Below are positions 1-11,558 of a stretch of DNA of 64,000 nt, one piece after another (position 1 is the first letter of the stretch; each line of letters opens with the position of its first letter). The notes beneath the pieces are model-generated. The model saw only the letters and a list, made by a program, of their open reading frames with translations. It was not told where the DNA came from and made no database searches. The stretch spans positions 186,001 through 250,000 of the forward strand of contig WSUB01000014.1 of the NCBI GenBank assembly GCA_019633425.1, given 5' to 3'. The position numbers were made by a program, and so were the translations under genes. The stretch comes from Tulasnella sp. 424 (taxonomy: Eukaryota > Basidiomycota > Agaricomycetes > Cantharellales > Tulasnellaceae).

Positions 1-404
1 GCCGCCTCCGCCAGTCCCAAACCCATTTCAGGTGAGTTGGCTACCTTGTTCAGGAGCCAGCGCCGGATCAGTGACCCGAGTTTTGGTTAGGCTGAAAAGA
101 GTTCACTGGGGGCTATTATCTGTCCACATCCAGTTAGGAGCTTGCGAGGCTTTATGAAGCTGATCGATCGAAGTCGAACTGACTGGATTTGATTCAGCAC
201 GTGGCCAGGCAGCCTTGGCGAAGACGGAGGATTGGAATGCTTTCATATCCAACCAGAATGGCTCTCTGGGAATGTGGGAAGCCACCGCGCCACAGCCGTC
301 TCGATGCGCAGGCTTTGGGTTCCTCAATCAACGTAGTTCCATCTGCGCCGGACTCATACCAATATGCTCCACTATGAGTAGTCTCTCTTGATCCAGGCAC
401 GGAA

Positions 405-680
405 ATGACATTGGGACCTAAATACCGTTGCATACTCAGTCAATGGAATTCTGTCGCATCGACTATGTGGAACGCTACAGTCGGTAGCGCGTTGACGAAA
501 CTGGGAAATCCAAGCTCGAGCACGTTCATTGCGTGCAAGCCCGACACATCCGACCTGTATTCCTTATTTATTCAAGGAGCTGGAGCATTGCCACAGACTC
601 TAAAGGACATGGTTGGGAATAATTTTGACGTTACGAAATGCATCGAGACCAGAATGATCGTCAGGGCAAACAATGTCTAG
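405..680 (+). pseudogene. possible fragment of an unknown protein-coding gene
   Basis: An open frame of about 90 codons opens with ATG at 405 and reads like real protein, with evenly spread Trp, Cys and hydrophobic residues (for example FIACKPDTSDLYSLFIQG). It has no signal peptide or complete domain of its own and stops about 15 bases before the inverted repeat that flanks the hAT relic. The frame just upstream (about 210-350) also has coding-like stretches but cannot be joined with confidence. I do not recognise the family. The likeliest reading is the remains of a gene interrupted near its 3' end by the transposon; a chance open frame is the alternative. Confidence 0.3.
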
Positions 681-694
681 TGGTAGCAGTGAAA

Positions 695-708
695 GGGGTT
701 ATTCTAAT
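695..708 (+). repeat. left arm of inverted repeat flanking the hAT relic
   Basis: The 14-base arm GGGGTTATTCTAAT matches the reverse complement of 2521-2534 at 13 of 14 positions, and a weaker match continues about 8 bases inward. The two arms bracket the whole transposase-like region and nothing else, as expected for terminal or near-terminal inverted repeats. An 8-base direct target duplication could not be identified, so the exact element ends are unsettled. Confidence 0.45.
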
Positions 709-719
709 TAGGGCTCCTA

Positions 720-850
720 GTGGATCGGATTGGGTCGGATTGGATAGAAATCCGATGGATATAGGCTCTCCAAGGGGTCGATCCGGATCCGGATCCAGGA
801 TATCCGAGAATCCAGAGCTATCCGCCGGATACAGGCAAGGAACAATGGAG
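720..850. repeat. cluster of short ATCCG / CGGAT motifs (subterminal-repeat-like)
   Basis: In about 120 bases the pentamers ATCCG, CGGAT and GGAT recur many times in both orientations, including a perfect run at 781-796 of alternating GATCC and GG units. Dense short motifs just inside the ends are typical transposase-binding subterminal repeats of hAT elements. The position between the left inverted-repeat arm and the transposase 3' end fits that role; the assignment is an inference. Confidence 0.45.
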
Positions 851-852
851 TG

Positions 853-2458
853 TTATAGATAGAGCCAGGAATAGGGCCGCTTATGTACAGGTAGGGTAGT
901 ATTTACAACATGTTTCGCTATTCGCTTCTCTAGCAAGAGCTCTGCACGGAATGTCATCAGTAATCTAATGGTATCTGCGGATAACGATGCTCGGCGAAGG
1001 GATATCACATCACGACCGATATTGAGGCACCGCTCCACACTAACAGATGAGCCCGGGATTGCTAGAAAATCTCTCGCCATCTTTGCCAGTCGCGGATATC
1101 GTGCCTCACCGGTAACCTATCAAGGTGATATGTTACAGTTCATTATCTTCGCGATAAGTCGGGGCACATGGGAACTTACCCTCCACCAGTCAAGCGGCTC
1201 CGCAGCCGTTATATCTTCCGCAAGATATTGCTCAAGCTCGAGTCGATGCGGAATGGACACTTCCTTCGGAGGAGGCGGAAGTGCCCGCAACTCCGCATCG
1301 AACTCATCGATCTCCATAGAGTCTGTTAGTGGCTGGACCGGTGCCGGAAGAATTTGAGATGGATTGGGGGGGTAATGCCGGTCGAGAGTGTCCATGAAAG
1401 AATCATGACAGCCTTTGATCCATTCCTCGGAGAAGAGGTCGGAATCCTTTTTGAAAAGAGTGTCCTTGAACTGAGGATCGAGAACTTGAAGCAACATTAG
1501 AAAAGTAATCTGTAGAAAATAATTCAAGCGACTTGCTGGTTGCAAAGTAATAGTACTCGGTCTCAAATGTAGACTTATCGTAGAATTTTTCTAGTTTCTC
1601 GTAGCACGCGGATAGGCCATTTTGCAAAGCCAGCGACGACCTAATAGCTGGCATCTTGCGGAGCTTGGCAACATAGCTCATCAGAGCGGCATATACTGCA
1701 AGACTGCTACTCAGGGTGACGTATTGGTCGCCCGACATTTTGGTAGATGCCTTCCGAAAGACCTGCATCTGAAGTAAGTGAAATTGTCTATCCGGTAAAG
1801 ATAAAAAGTGAAGAACCTTGAGCCAATTGGCGATCATCTCTACAACTTCCCACTCATTCTGAGATAGACGGTAGGGACTGTATATTTTCCACACGGAGTG
1901 GTCACACAGTGCATCGATCGCCTGCAGAGAAGGCAAGGGTCATCACCAATGAGTCCAGGCATCTAATTCCTAAAGCAATGAGTGAAACGATGTTACTAAC
2001 CTCACGGTACCTAAGAGCCCGCTCCAACATGAATAACACGCTGTTCCACCGGGTGCGCACATCCAGTAAGAGGTTGAGGACCTTTTTAGGAGTGTAGGCT
2101 TGCCCGTGCTCCCTGGCAACTTGGGAACGCTCGTCTTCAACTTGGAGAACAATCTTCTTAAAGCCCTCCATACGCTGAGGCGAGGAACGGACAATGCGGC
2201 ATATTTTTCGAACTTGGAGCGAAGTCTTTGTTCAGGATGGAATAATGCTCGAAGCAATCGTTTATAACACACCTTTGCGATAGAGGATCCAAGATCAACT
2301 TCTCCATCGACTGTGGCATCCCTATCTGACTGCAGTGCCTCAGTATTCTCCTCAAGGGAGAGTGCCTCCGCTTCTTCCTCCGTCATAAGCTCAAAGGAGA
2401 AGTCGGAGCGACTGGTATCGCTTGGGACTGCTTTCACTCCGAGGAGAACTTGGTCCAT
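853..2458 (-). pseudogene. decayed hAT-family transposase
   Basis: On the minus strand, overlapping frames spell successive parts of a fungal hAT transposase: an acidic segment near 2400, the hallmark LLLDVRTRWNS near 2060-2090, a helical middle region near 1600-1900, a VLDPQFKDTLF segment near 1470-1490, and a C-terminal hAT dimerisation domain near 900-1100 (MARDFLAIPGSSVSVERC, then SLRRASLS). The pieces lie in different frames. Some breaks look like introns (for example near 1120-1200), but others have no clear splice signals. No BED zinc finger is visible at the N terminus. I read it as an inactive relic. The C-terminal domain is the best preserved part. Confidence 0.8.
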
Positions 2459-2520
2459 AACTGAAAGATGAACAACGTGGGGAAGACAGCGGATCTGAGC
2501 TTTGTCTCCCGGGGTCGCTC

Positions 2521-2534
2521 ATTAGAATAAGCCC
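2521..2534 (-). repeat. right arm of inverted repeat flanking the hAT relic
   Basis: ATTAGAATAAGCCC is the partner of the arm at 695-708, inverted, 13 of 14 bases matching. It lies about 60 bases beyond the most upstream transposase codon seen on the minus strand. Together the arms suggest an element of roughly 1.85 kb. Confidence 0.45.
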
Positions 2535-3122
2535 AGTGAAAGCCATGGCCATAAATCTTGATGTTCCTTTATAGGACTATTTGATTACAGTCGCTATTAG
2601 CTTTCAGAATCAATCATATAACATCCCGAGGTACTTGTTTGATAGAAAAAGATGCTCAAGGGCGGATGAAGGGGTCCAGACGGAGATTAGCGCCGGCTGT
2701 TCATATTACCCGGCGACCAAACGGACATAAGAGCTTGGGGACGTATCATATCCCCGGGTGAGTAAAACTTCGCCCCCGAATTCTCTTTTAGGAATATACC
2801 CAGTTGATTAACGACGCCCACAGCCGGCTCCAGCGTGCGCCAAATTTAGCAATGGCATCCCCAGTCTTGCGGTGGATGGGACGGTCCCGGCGGAACCGGC
2901 ACCGCGTGCACGGACGGCATGTATCATCAGTCACAGTCGCATCCTGAAGTGGAGGCTAAGTTGGTGGAGGTAAAGGGAACCTCCACCAAAAGTTGACAGC
3001 GAACTCCCCACCTATAGAGGGACAACTTTCTCAATCGCCTTCAACCACCTGCCGGAACTTCCACTCTGCCAAGAAGTCACGGGAGACACCTGAGCTCGAA
3101 CCCACCCGCTGACCAGACAACC
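2535..3122. other. intergenic region, promoter side of the MFS gene
   Basis: No coding frame worth reporting. The last 130 bases before the transporter ATG are rich in CCAC and AAC, as in a 5' leader. I see no convincing TATA box within 100 bases of the start. Confidence 0.5.
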
Positions 3123-5196
3123 ATGTCCTCATCTCCATCATACGCAGTTCAAGACGGTCTGACGGGCGGCGAGGATGCTGTCGTACTGAAGGAGGCTAGT
3201 CGTGAGCCGACGTTCGAACTTTCGGCTTGTCCAACTCTCGAAGGACAGACCAACAAAGAGCTAACGTCGGAACCCCTAATGGTCCCGCCAAGAACTCGTG
3301 ATTTTGGGTTTATTCCAATACCTGAAAACAGAAGATACCATCCCGAAAGAGCTTTTGACTTTACGTTGACCCTCAACATAATTTTTGGGTTCGCAAGTAC
3401 GGCAGGTGAGCCCCTTGACTCGGCATGTCGGTGCCGAGGGTAGTAGCTAATTCCAGAACATAACCTTGGCAGCCGTCGCAAATTTATATTACTGTCAACC
3501 TCTATTAGGTGCGTGAATATCTCAGACGTAGACGCTTCACGCTGGATCTAGGACTGAGAGTTGCCCACAGTCGAATTTGCTCGGGATTTCAACGTCTCCG
3601 AAGCAGCCGTCTCCTCTATTCCTACTATCACACAGGGCGGGTGAGCACCCTCCAGGCGGCTTAAGCCATTTTGCCAGTGACTGATAGAACGGTGATTCGC
3701 AGATATGCAACTGGGCTCCTGCTCATCAGTCCCCTCGGTGATCTCGTCCGGCGAAGAGGCCTCCTCCTCTTAGTCCTCTCTGCATCTACATTAGTCGCAA
3801 TGGGCATGGCTCTGTCCCGTAACCTTGTCTCGGTTCAGGTCCTCTCCTACTTTCTCGGAGTTGCTTCTGTGACACCCCAGGTTCTCATCCCCTTCGCCGG
3901 CGACCTTGCCCCTCCAGAACGCCGGGGGAGGGCAATCTCCATTGTATTCTCCGGACTCCTCCTCGGAATCATATTTGGACGAGCGATTGGAGGTGTGATA
4001 GGCGACGCGTCGGGCTCATGGAAGAACGTGTATTGGATTGCAGTTGGGCTTCAAGGTATTGCTCTCGCTGTCCTTTGGTGGATTTTACCAGACTGGCCAA
4101 GTAAGGTCGAGGCTCTGCGGAAAACGAAGGAGGGTGAACTTGAGCAAAAACGGCCGACATACTTTACGATCCTGTGGACGATGGTCAAGCTGGCTGTCAC
4201 GGAGCCGATTTTGATTCAAGGCTGCCTCATCAACCTAATGAATCAAGTGGTCTTCAGCAGCTTCTGGGTTACTTTAACCTTTTTACTCGCAGGGTCACCG
4301 TTCAATTATTCCACGTACGCACGTCCGGCTGCCAGCCCGTTTGTTTTGTTTACTAATAGCTTTTGATTCCAGACTTAAGATTGGGCTGTTCGGATTAGTG
4401 GGAGCACTGGGCGTATTCACAGCACCATTCGTCGGTCACTTGATTGATGGGCTCGTTCTCTGGGTGGGAATACTCATTGGGGTGCTCTGCGGCCTAGCGA
4501 GCCAGATCGTCCTGGTCGCTGGCGCTGGCCTCAATATTGCTCCCATTATCATTGGATGCTTTGGTGAGCATATTTCTCTTGTAGAACGCATACTAGACTC
4601 TAATCCCAATTTATTAGGCCTGGATTTTGCACTACAGGTTAGAGACTCTATCCTAGCTCTCCTGTGATCGTTCTAACCATATGCCCGGCAGCTCATGCAA
4701 GTATCGATTGCTGCTAAGATTTATGAGTAAGGATCCGATTCGCTTTTCACCGAGAGACCCTGCCTCACCTCTGTGGCCCAGGATTGATCCAGCACTAAGA
4801 GCACGGCTCAACGCGGTATTTGTCATCTCGGTGAGTAACCTGCTCCGAGATTAATACGGACCATCGAGACTGACGAGCATCCACTGGAATCTACCAGGGA
4901 TTCATCGTGAGTGATCCGTGTTCCTTTTGTATTCATCTCCGGCTTAAAGAGCTTGTTTGTAGGGCCAGGTAATTGGGTCTGCCCTAGGAAGCCACATTTA
5001 TCTGTCTGCAGGATGGAGGGCAAACTTTGGTGCATCGGCAGCGTTTTGTGGTGCCATGATTCTGGTTTTATTGGCTCGGGGGCCTCATTGTGAAAGATAC
5101 ACGTGGTTCGGGTGGCAGGGTGGCGGGAGGCTGATGAAGGAGAAGCCGGGTCCGGCGGTCGATCTTGAGCAAGAAGGAGAGAAGAGGGCCTCGTAG
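3123..5196 (+). CDS. MFS transporter, 12-TM type, substrate unknown
   Basis: Integral membrane transporter of the major facilitator superfamily. The exons I can join are 3123-3405, 3473-3508, 3571-3640, 3703-4314, 4373-4563, 4618-4637, 4692-4726, 4782-4830, 4898-4906 and 4963-5196. They sum to 513 in-frame codons (512 residues), a normal length. A hydrophilic N-terminal tail of about 75 residues precedes TM1, followed by AVANLYYCQPLL, the loop 2-3 signature-like PLGDLVRRRG, and PPERRGRAISIVFSG before TM5. The C-terminal half ends in a short charged tail. The sequence style resembles the drug:proton antiporter group of MFS_1, but the substrate cannot be read from the sequence. All introns are GT-AG. 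The gene looks intact despite several tiny exons of 20, 35, 49 and 9 bases. Confidence 0.9.
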
Positions 5197-5461
5197 ATGC
5201 TGGAGGCGGAGTCAGCGGCTCCGTATCAACCTATAATAAAAGAGCTCTTTCTACACGATGCTGTGCAAGGGAGCGAAGAGTCAAAGGAACTTTGAGTCAA
5301 ATGTCGCGTTGCAGCCGTCAGTGCTGACTAAGCAGACTTAATAAAGGGGCAGGGAAGCGCGAACAAGCAACGTCCTTAACGTTCCCCCCACTGCCCCAGA
5401 CCCTTTACGCGCACAACGACCAACACCTCCTTTACCACTTTTCTCTGATAAAGTATCGACG

Positions 5462-7575
5462 ATGAGCGACTACATGTCAGAAGACTCCGATGGAGAGTAC
5501 TACTATGATGATGATGAGGTTATGGGTTCCGACGGCGGTAAGTAGCTAGCAAAGGGACGCAGCACTGAGCGCGTTTGTGCCGCATTTCCTCGATGATACT
5601 GATGAGCTGCATTCTCCTCCAGGCGGAGCCGAGGAAACCGAAGAATCAGAAGAGGAGGAGAGCTATGGCGGTATGGAGATGAGCGTGACCGCATTGAGCA
5701 AGCCAAAGAAAAAGGTGTATGAAGTGGACTTTGAGTGCCTCGCAGCAAACGATATTGAGAAGAGCATGGCAAAAGAGGCCGACTTCCTGAGCAATATGCT
5801 CCAAGTTGATGTGAGTCTTTGCAACCCTTGCACCGCTGGAACACGGCGGAGTTGTGGTTTGGCCTTGATTCGACTCTGGACTAATACTGACACCGCTCGT
5901 ATGACCACTCTTTCAGATCAGTACCGCGTATCAGCTACTTCGATTTATGAACTGGAACAAAGAGAAGCTGATTGACAAGTTCATGGAAGATCCAGATGCC
6001 GTCAAAGAAAAGGCCGGTATCGCTGACACACCTCCCAAATTCACATTACCCTCCGCGGCTCCTCCACCCGCTCCAACACCTGTCGCCTCATCCTCATCTT
6101 CATCCTCCCGTCGCACAACCCGATCTTCTAACAAAGCCGCCGCGCCGCCACCGCCTCCTGTAGACGAAGGGTGGTCATGCCCTATCTGCTGCTGCGAACC
6201 GGAATCACCCACCGGCGTCATGGCTCTCGAGTGCAACCACGCCTTCTGCACCGACTGCTGGCAGACCTACATCACTGGAAAGATCCGTGAAGAGGGTGAA
6301 CACAATGTTCGTTGCATGGAGTCGGGCTGCAACGACCTCGTTCCCGATACCGTCATCCTAGGCACCGTGCCTGATGCACCAAAGGAAGGATTAGTGGTCC
6401 TCGACGACGAAACGAAGGACAAGTTCAAGGAGCTCCTTATACGGTACTTTGTTCAGTGCAACTCGGCACTACGGTTCTGTCCTGCTCCAGGCTGTGATTA
6501 CACCGTTCAGTGTGCTGCGGCGAGCACAAAGTCCAGTTTGGAGACCACCGTGCCTACCGTCCGGTGCACCAACAGTCATTCATTCTGCTTTGGTTGCGGA
6601 GAGGAGGGCGATCATCGTCCGCTCATTTGTAACATCGCGAAGCTGTGGTTGAAGAAGTGCCAGGACGACAGTGAGACTGCTAACTGGATCAAGACCAACA
6701 CGAAGGAGTGCCCCAAGTGTCATAGCACGATCGAAAAGAACGGTGGTTGCAAGTGCGTGGTTTTTGCTTTTTAGCGAATTTTGCATTTTATTGACAAACA
6801 CCCTTTATAGTCACATGACGTGCAAGAAATGCAAGAACGAGTTCTGCTGGGTCTGCATGGGTTCTTGGTCTGAGCACGGAAACGCGTGGTATTCGTGCAA
6901 TCGCTACGAGGAGAAGGAGGGTGTGGACGCCCGTGACGCCCAATCTAAGAGCCGGGCCTCGCTCGAGCGATACCTTCACGTGCGTTTCCGTTTTCGTTCG
7001 ATGAGGTCGATAAGGTTGCTGATAGAACTTTCTATAGTATTACAATCGTTGGGCCAACCACGAGCAGTCTGCGCGCCTGTCCCTGGATCTTTACGCAAAG
7101 ACTGAAAAGAAGATGCAGGAAATGCAGGAAACTTCAGAACTTACCTGGATCCAAGTTCAGTTTGCAAAGAAGGCCGTCGACGAGGTGATCAAGTGCCGGA
7201 TGACATTAAAGTGGACATACGCAATGGGGTACTATCTCGGTGCGTCGAGGAACCCTATTTTCGCCGACTGTTCTTGGCGTGACTGTGGCGTCTGACTTGG
7301 CTGACACATTTTTTGTTCCATTGTTTACAGAGAAGAGCAACCAGAAGGAGCTGTTCGAGGACAACCAGCGAGATTTGGAGAAGGCCGTTGAAGCCTTATC
7401 AGAACTCCTTGAGCGCCCTATCGAGCCCGAGACGGTTGCGTCATTGCGTCAACAAATTACCGATAAGACCGTTTACGTCCTCAAGAGGAACGAGGTGATG
7501 TTGGAAGATACCGCAAACGGATTCCTTGAGGGTCGCTGGGCCTGGAATACTTCTGTATCGCCGTTCGACGAGTAG
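5462..7575 (+). CDS. ariadne-type RBR E3 ubiquitin ligase
   Basis: RING-between-RING ubiquitin ligase of the ARI1/HHARI class. It accepts ubiquitin from an E2 at RING1 onto a RING2 cysteine and then passes it to a substrate. Exons 5462-5537, 5623-5810, 5917-6752, 6811-6979, 7038-7239 and 7331-7575 join in frame to 571 residues, the usual length. The N terminus is acidic with a DDDE run. A UBA-like segment follows near residues 89-115, then a Ser/Pro-rich linker. RING1 starts at about Cys176 (CPICCCEP), the IBR domain is near 280-330 ([18 protein letters not shown]), and RING2 holds [19 protein letters not shown]. The catalytic Cys is about residue 366, split from Asn by an intron. The C-terminal helical Ariadne domain, which autoinhibits the family, is complete and ends [10 protein letters not shown]. 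Confidence 0.95.
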
Positions 7576-8049
7576 ATGTTAGTGTCGGAGTGCTTTGTTC
7601 TCATTAGACCGTCGGCCTGGTAGTCCCGTTGTGTCGCGATCTCTCTGTTTCCCCCCTTCTCTCTTTCGATAGTTAATAATTGATTTACGGGATCGTGGTA
7701 GATCCTATGCAGATAAAGCTGTGCGGGCATCGGGGTGCACGGCGCCGTTGAAACGCGCGGTTGGCGAGCGGCGCTAAAAAGCATGCGTGTGTGGACGGCT
7801 TTGGACGGATGTAACGGGGATTGCAGAAAAGGCTGGGCTGCGGTTGCTGTGTCGCGTTGGCCGTCTTTTCTACATCGCCCCCCTTCACCCTCTCCCACCA
7901 GATAAAACCTCCTACAACACCGTCCCGTCCTTCTTTAGTTCCTCCACCCCCCCTTCTTACTTGTACTCACCCTACACCCATTTTCCTTTACTCTTTTATA
8001 ACGCCTACGCATCTCCTAGTCTCCTTTCCATCGGTCGCCTTCGCCAGCG
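7576..8049. other. intergenic region with pyrimidine-rich promoter
   Basis: The first half should contain the ligase 3' UTR. From about 7900 to 8020 the plus strand is strongly C/T-rich, with runs such as CCTCCACCCCCCC, a common fungal promoter feature just upstream of transcription starts. No gene is seen. Confidence 0.5.
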
Positions 8050-9670
8050 ATGCTGTATCTAACAGCAGATAAATTCCCAGTCTGTGAGTCCATCGTCTCC
8101 CCTCAAGCCTAATCCGACTAGCTTGCTAACGATCTATTCCCTATCGCTCGCGTTCTTCCTCACCAGTCGTCCCGTTCGGTGTCATCGGGTAGGTCGACGT
8201 CACGGCTTTACGAAAAACGACAGCGCCTCATGTCTGACCTTGTCATCCCCTTCCCCTCCCCTTAGGTTCTACCGCTACCTCTGGTTCCTTATCCGTGTTG
8301 CCGCATCAGTCGCCTATCGTCCAGTCCCATTACCCATCAACCCCACCTACATCGCCTCAGAAGATGTCACCATCATCGTCCCCACCATCGATGCCGGAGA
8401 GGAGTTCAAACAGGCCGCCCGCTCGTGGCTAGTCGGAAAACCCAAAGAGATCATCATTATTACGGAAGAAAAAATGAAAGGACCGCTTCAGGAGCTCGCC
8501 GATGCCGTCGATCCCGCCCGCATCCGCGTCTTGACCGTACCGTTCGCCAACAAACGGTTACAAATGGTTCACGGAATCCGCAACACGACCACGGACATTG
8601 TCTGCTTCGCCGATGACGACGCCATCTGGCCCCCCAAGATGTTACCCTACATTTTGGCTCCCTTCGAGGACCAAAAGGTCGGCGGCGTTGGCACATCGCA
8701 ACGCGTCCAGCCCGTCGGAGACTCGATGACGGTCTGGGAGGTCTTGGCCGCTTTCCGTCTCACTATCCGAAACATTGAAATTTCTGCCTCCACCCACATC
8801 GACGGCGGCGTTCCCTGCTTGTCCGGCCGCACTGCGGCTTACCGCACCATTATCCTGAAGGACCCTGAATTCATCCACGGCTTCACGAATGACTTGTGGC
8901 TCAACAAGTACCACTTGAACTCGGGTGACGACAAGTTCCTTACCCGATGGATGGTTAGCCACGGCTGGAACACCTACATTCAATGCTGCTACGACTCGGA
9001 ACTTCTCTCGACCATGAAACCCAACTGGCGCTTCTTGTTGCAAGTCTTGCGATGGACGCGAAACACGTGGCGCTCGGACCTCCGGTCACTATTCATGGAA
9101 CGTTACGTCTGGACCTCACACCCTTACTGCGCGTACACCATGGTATGTAAAAGTGTTCCGTGACGTCGGCTTAACGATTAACCCCGTGTCCCTGCTTAGG
9201 TTGACAAACTTTTCAACCCTTTGACCCTGCTCGTCGGACCTATCCTCGTCACCTACCTCTGTGTGAAAGCAGCTAAAGGCGATTACCATCTTCCCGTCTG
9301 GTACGAAGCTCTGTCGATGCTCGATCCGTGTTTGTTCGCTGACTGACGCGGCCTCGTTTGCAGGAAAATCGTCTTGTCCTACATGGCTTGGCTTACCCTC
9401 ACCCGTACAATGAAGCTCCTCCCTCACTTGTGGAAGCGGCCTCAGGACATCATTCACGTTCCAGCCTTCATTGCCTTCGGTTACTACTTCGCCATCATGA
9501 AGATGTACGCTTTGTTCACCCTTCACGAAGTCGGTTGGGGAACCCGTGCCGGTATCGGTGATGCTACCCAGGCTCTCAACGCCCTCAACGCCCAGAACGC
9601 TGCACCCGCCCAAAGCCAGGAGAAGCCATACGACCCAGAGGCCGCAAATTATTCCACTCAGCGACGATAA
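8050..9670 (+). CDS. GT2 family polysaccharide synthase, Cps1-like
   Basis: Membrane processive glycosyltransferase of family GT2, related to fungal Cps1 and to chitin/hyaluronan synthases. It would build a beta-linked polysaccharide from a UDP-sugar at the plasma membrane. Exons 8050-8083, 8167-8188, 8266-9142, 9200-9300 and 9364-9670 join to 446 residues. The 22-base second exon gives a smooth N terminus FVPFGVIGFYRYLWF. Features seen: an N-terminal membrane segment, VTIIVPTIDAGEE, the metal-binding FADDDA, a second-acidic region with SGDDKFLTRW, and the processivity motif Q-V-L-R-W. Two or three membrane segments follow in the C-terminal third. The tail is hydrophilic (EKPYDPEAANYSTQRR). 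In Cryptococcus a Cps1 makes hyaluronan; the product here is not known. Confidence 0.9.
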
Positions 9671-10252
9671 AGCGATTTGTTCGTCTAGTCTTTCTCGCTG
9701 TTTATTTCCTCCTCCCGTCTGTATCTATACCCAGCATTCGGCATCGTCAGCGAACATTTTCCTCCAACTCCCTTACTCTCTTTTCATTTTGCTTTTCTCC
9801 TTTGCTATATCGATCCGTCAATTCATTGCCTTGAGCTACTCGTACACCTTACAGTTTTTGCGTCTCCTCCAAAAGTGTCTCCATGCCTCCTCTCACACTT
9901 CGTTGTTCGTTCTTCGAAGCCTAACATGCCGAAATCCTATTTCACTTGGAAAGGAACGGACTCTTGCTTAATATATAGAATGATGATGCGAATGATGCTA
10001 AACACCAATATTTGAGCTGGCGCGTCGGAAAGAGCGCCAATATGCAGCTCCAAAACTGGTCGAGGAATTCTCCTCTAGCTATCGGAGATCCTCGATCAAC
10101 GCAAGTGATATGTTATTATAAGGCGAAAGAGGACAGGGATGCGTTGCAATGCCGCACGAAAGATAAATAAACGCGTTAAATGGGGTGAAGCGTACACTAT
10201 CGGGCAGGACTCCAATGGAACTCCCTATCTACTCGATAATTTCAAGGGCTTG
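9671..10252. other. convergent intergenic region
   Basis: Lies between two converging genes and should hold both 3' UTRs. It is T/C-rich up to about 9900 and turns A/T-rich near 9960-10140. No repeat or coding signal stands out. Confidence 0.45.
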
Positions 10253-11371
10253 TTAAGACTCAGGATCAACGCAAGTGAAAGTCTGTCGAAGGGCCATAAC
10301 GTCAGTCAAGCAATCTGTAGGCTGTTCTCAGGGCTGGCCTCACGACGGGTCCACATGCGCCTGAAGGCTTGGGGTCCCAACGTGCAGCTATTTGGGCTGT
10401 TCCGAGCGTATTCGAGGATTGGCAGTAGAGGATATATGCGGGATACGCAGAGTCGTCAGGAATACTGATCCATTCGGGTGTGAGCTCCTGCGTTGTGGGG
10501 TCGTAGCTCCAGACGGCGGTTTCTGTTTCTGCCTCGCCGTCTTCCGCTGGCGACGTCAGGTCGGATTTGGCGGTGGATCCAGCTAGTGTCTTAGAAGTAG
10601 CCACAAGATTAACATATCTATGAAATCCAAAATCAGCTGGGGCACCCAGGCTGAGGGTGGCTAGGTTTCGCAATTTGATACCTCACGGGATCCTCCGAAA
10701 CCAGGTTGGGAGCAATATTGGAAGTAGTAGCTATCGTAGAGCCTAGCTTTGAATTACTTTATCAAGTGCTCCGGCGCTAACGGACACACCTATTCCAAGA
10801 TAAGGGTACGCAGAATTGGGAGCGTTGACCACCAACAGCCCTAGCTCAGAGGGCATGCGGTCGTCGGAGGAATAGGAGAACGTGACCTCCATAGCTTCTG
10901 TTTTCTGTGATTGGAATATAGTGTAGTATCCAAGATTATCGAGGACCGGGCTGATGTATCCGAGCTTCATGCCATCATGATCCGAAACCAGAATATTACA
11001 TATCCGGCTTCGAGTTTAATTCCCAAAAGGAGAGGAACTTCAGAAGTCGCTCACACTTGAATTTGTCGTATAGGTGCTTACGTGGCAAGAGGTAGGGGAT
11101 AACGATGCCGGTGCGTGCCTTGAGTATCTACAAGGTAACCGGAGTTAGTAAAACCATCACAGACGCGAGACCCCGATACCAGACAGACCGCCGTAAGCCT
11201 CTTTGGCTTCAAAGGCGGGAGGTTCATGGCCAGGCGTTGAGCATTCGTCGTGCGCTCGGCCCCTGATCTCACCGCCCTGGGAGTGGCTTGGGTTCCTGCG
11301 GGGGTCGAGCTAATGGCTCCAGCAAGAACGGTTACCACGGTGAAAACGAGCAAGGAGATTGGTAGATGCAT
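10253..11371 (-). CDS. secreted protein, TNAxR-LPPLKPK family (copy 1)
   Basis: Uncharacterised secreted protein, one of a set of homologues in this window. Translation starts at 11371 with a hydrophobic signal peptide (MHLPISLLVFTVVTVLAGA). The family motif follows at the end of exon 1: TTNAQRLAMNLPPLKPKRL. A later exon (about 11020-10743) opens TRICNILV and contains DGMKLGYISPV, matching copies 2 and 3. The exon near 10673-10400 has AVWSYDPTTQELTPEW. A final short exon, TFTCVDPES, ends at the TAA at 10253-10255 and equals the TFTCV ending of copy 2. The splice junction before that last exon is unclear, and the segment near 10300-10380 matches the family poorly. The gene could therefore be slightly damaged there. 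No enzymatic motif is seen and the function is unknown. Confidence 0.75.
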
Positions 11372-11558
11372 AAGGGGTAATGCAAGGAAGGGGAGATCAG
11401 ATGAGCTAAACCCAGTGGCTTGAGCTGACTTCCGGTACCTACCCGCCGTAAGAAAGTGGGATAGATTTACACCTAGTTGTGGCAGTCGACGAAGTCTTCC
11501 TGTAGTCCCAGATTGAGGGTACCGGTGTGATTAGACCCACACAAACCGGTGCGGGAAA

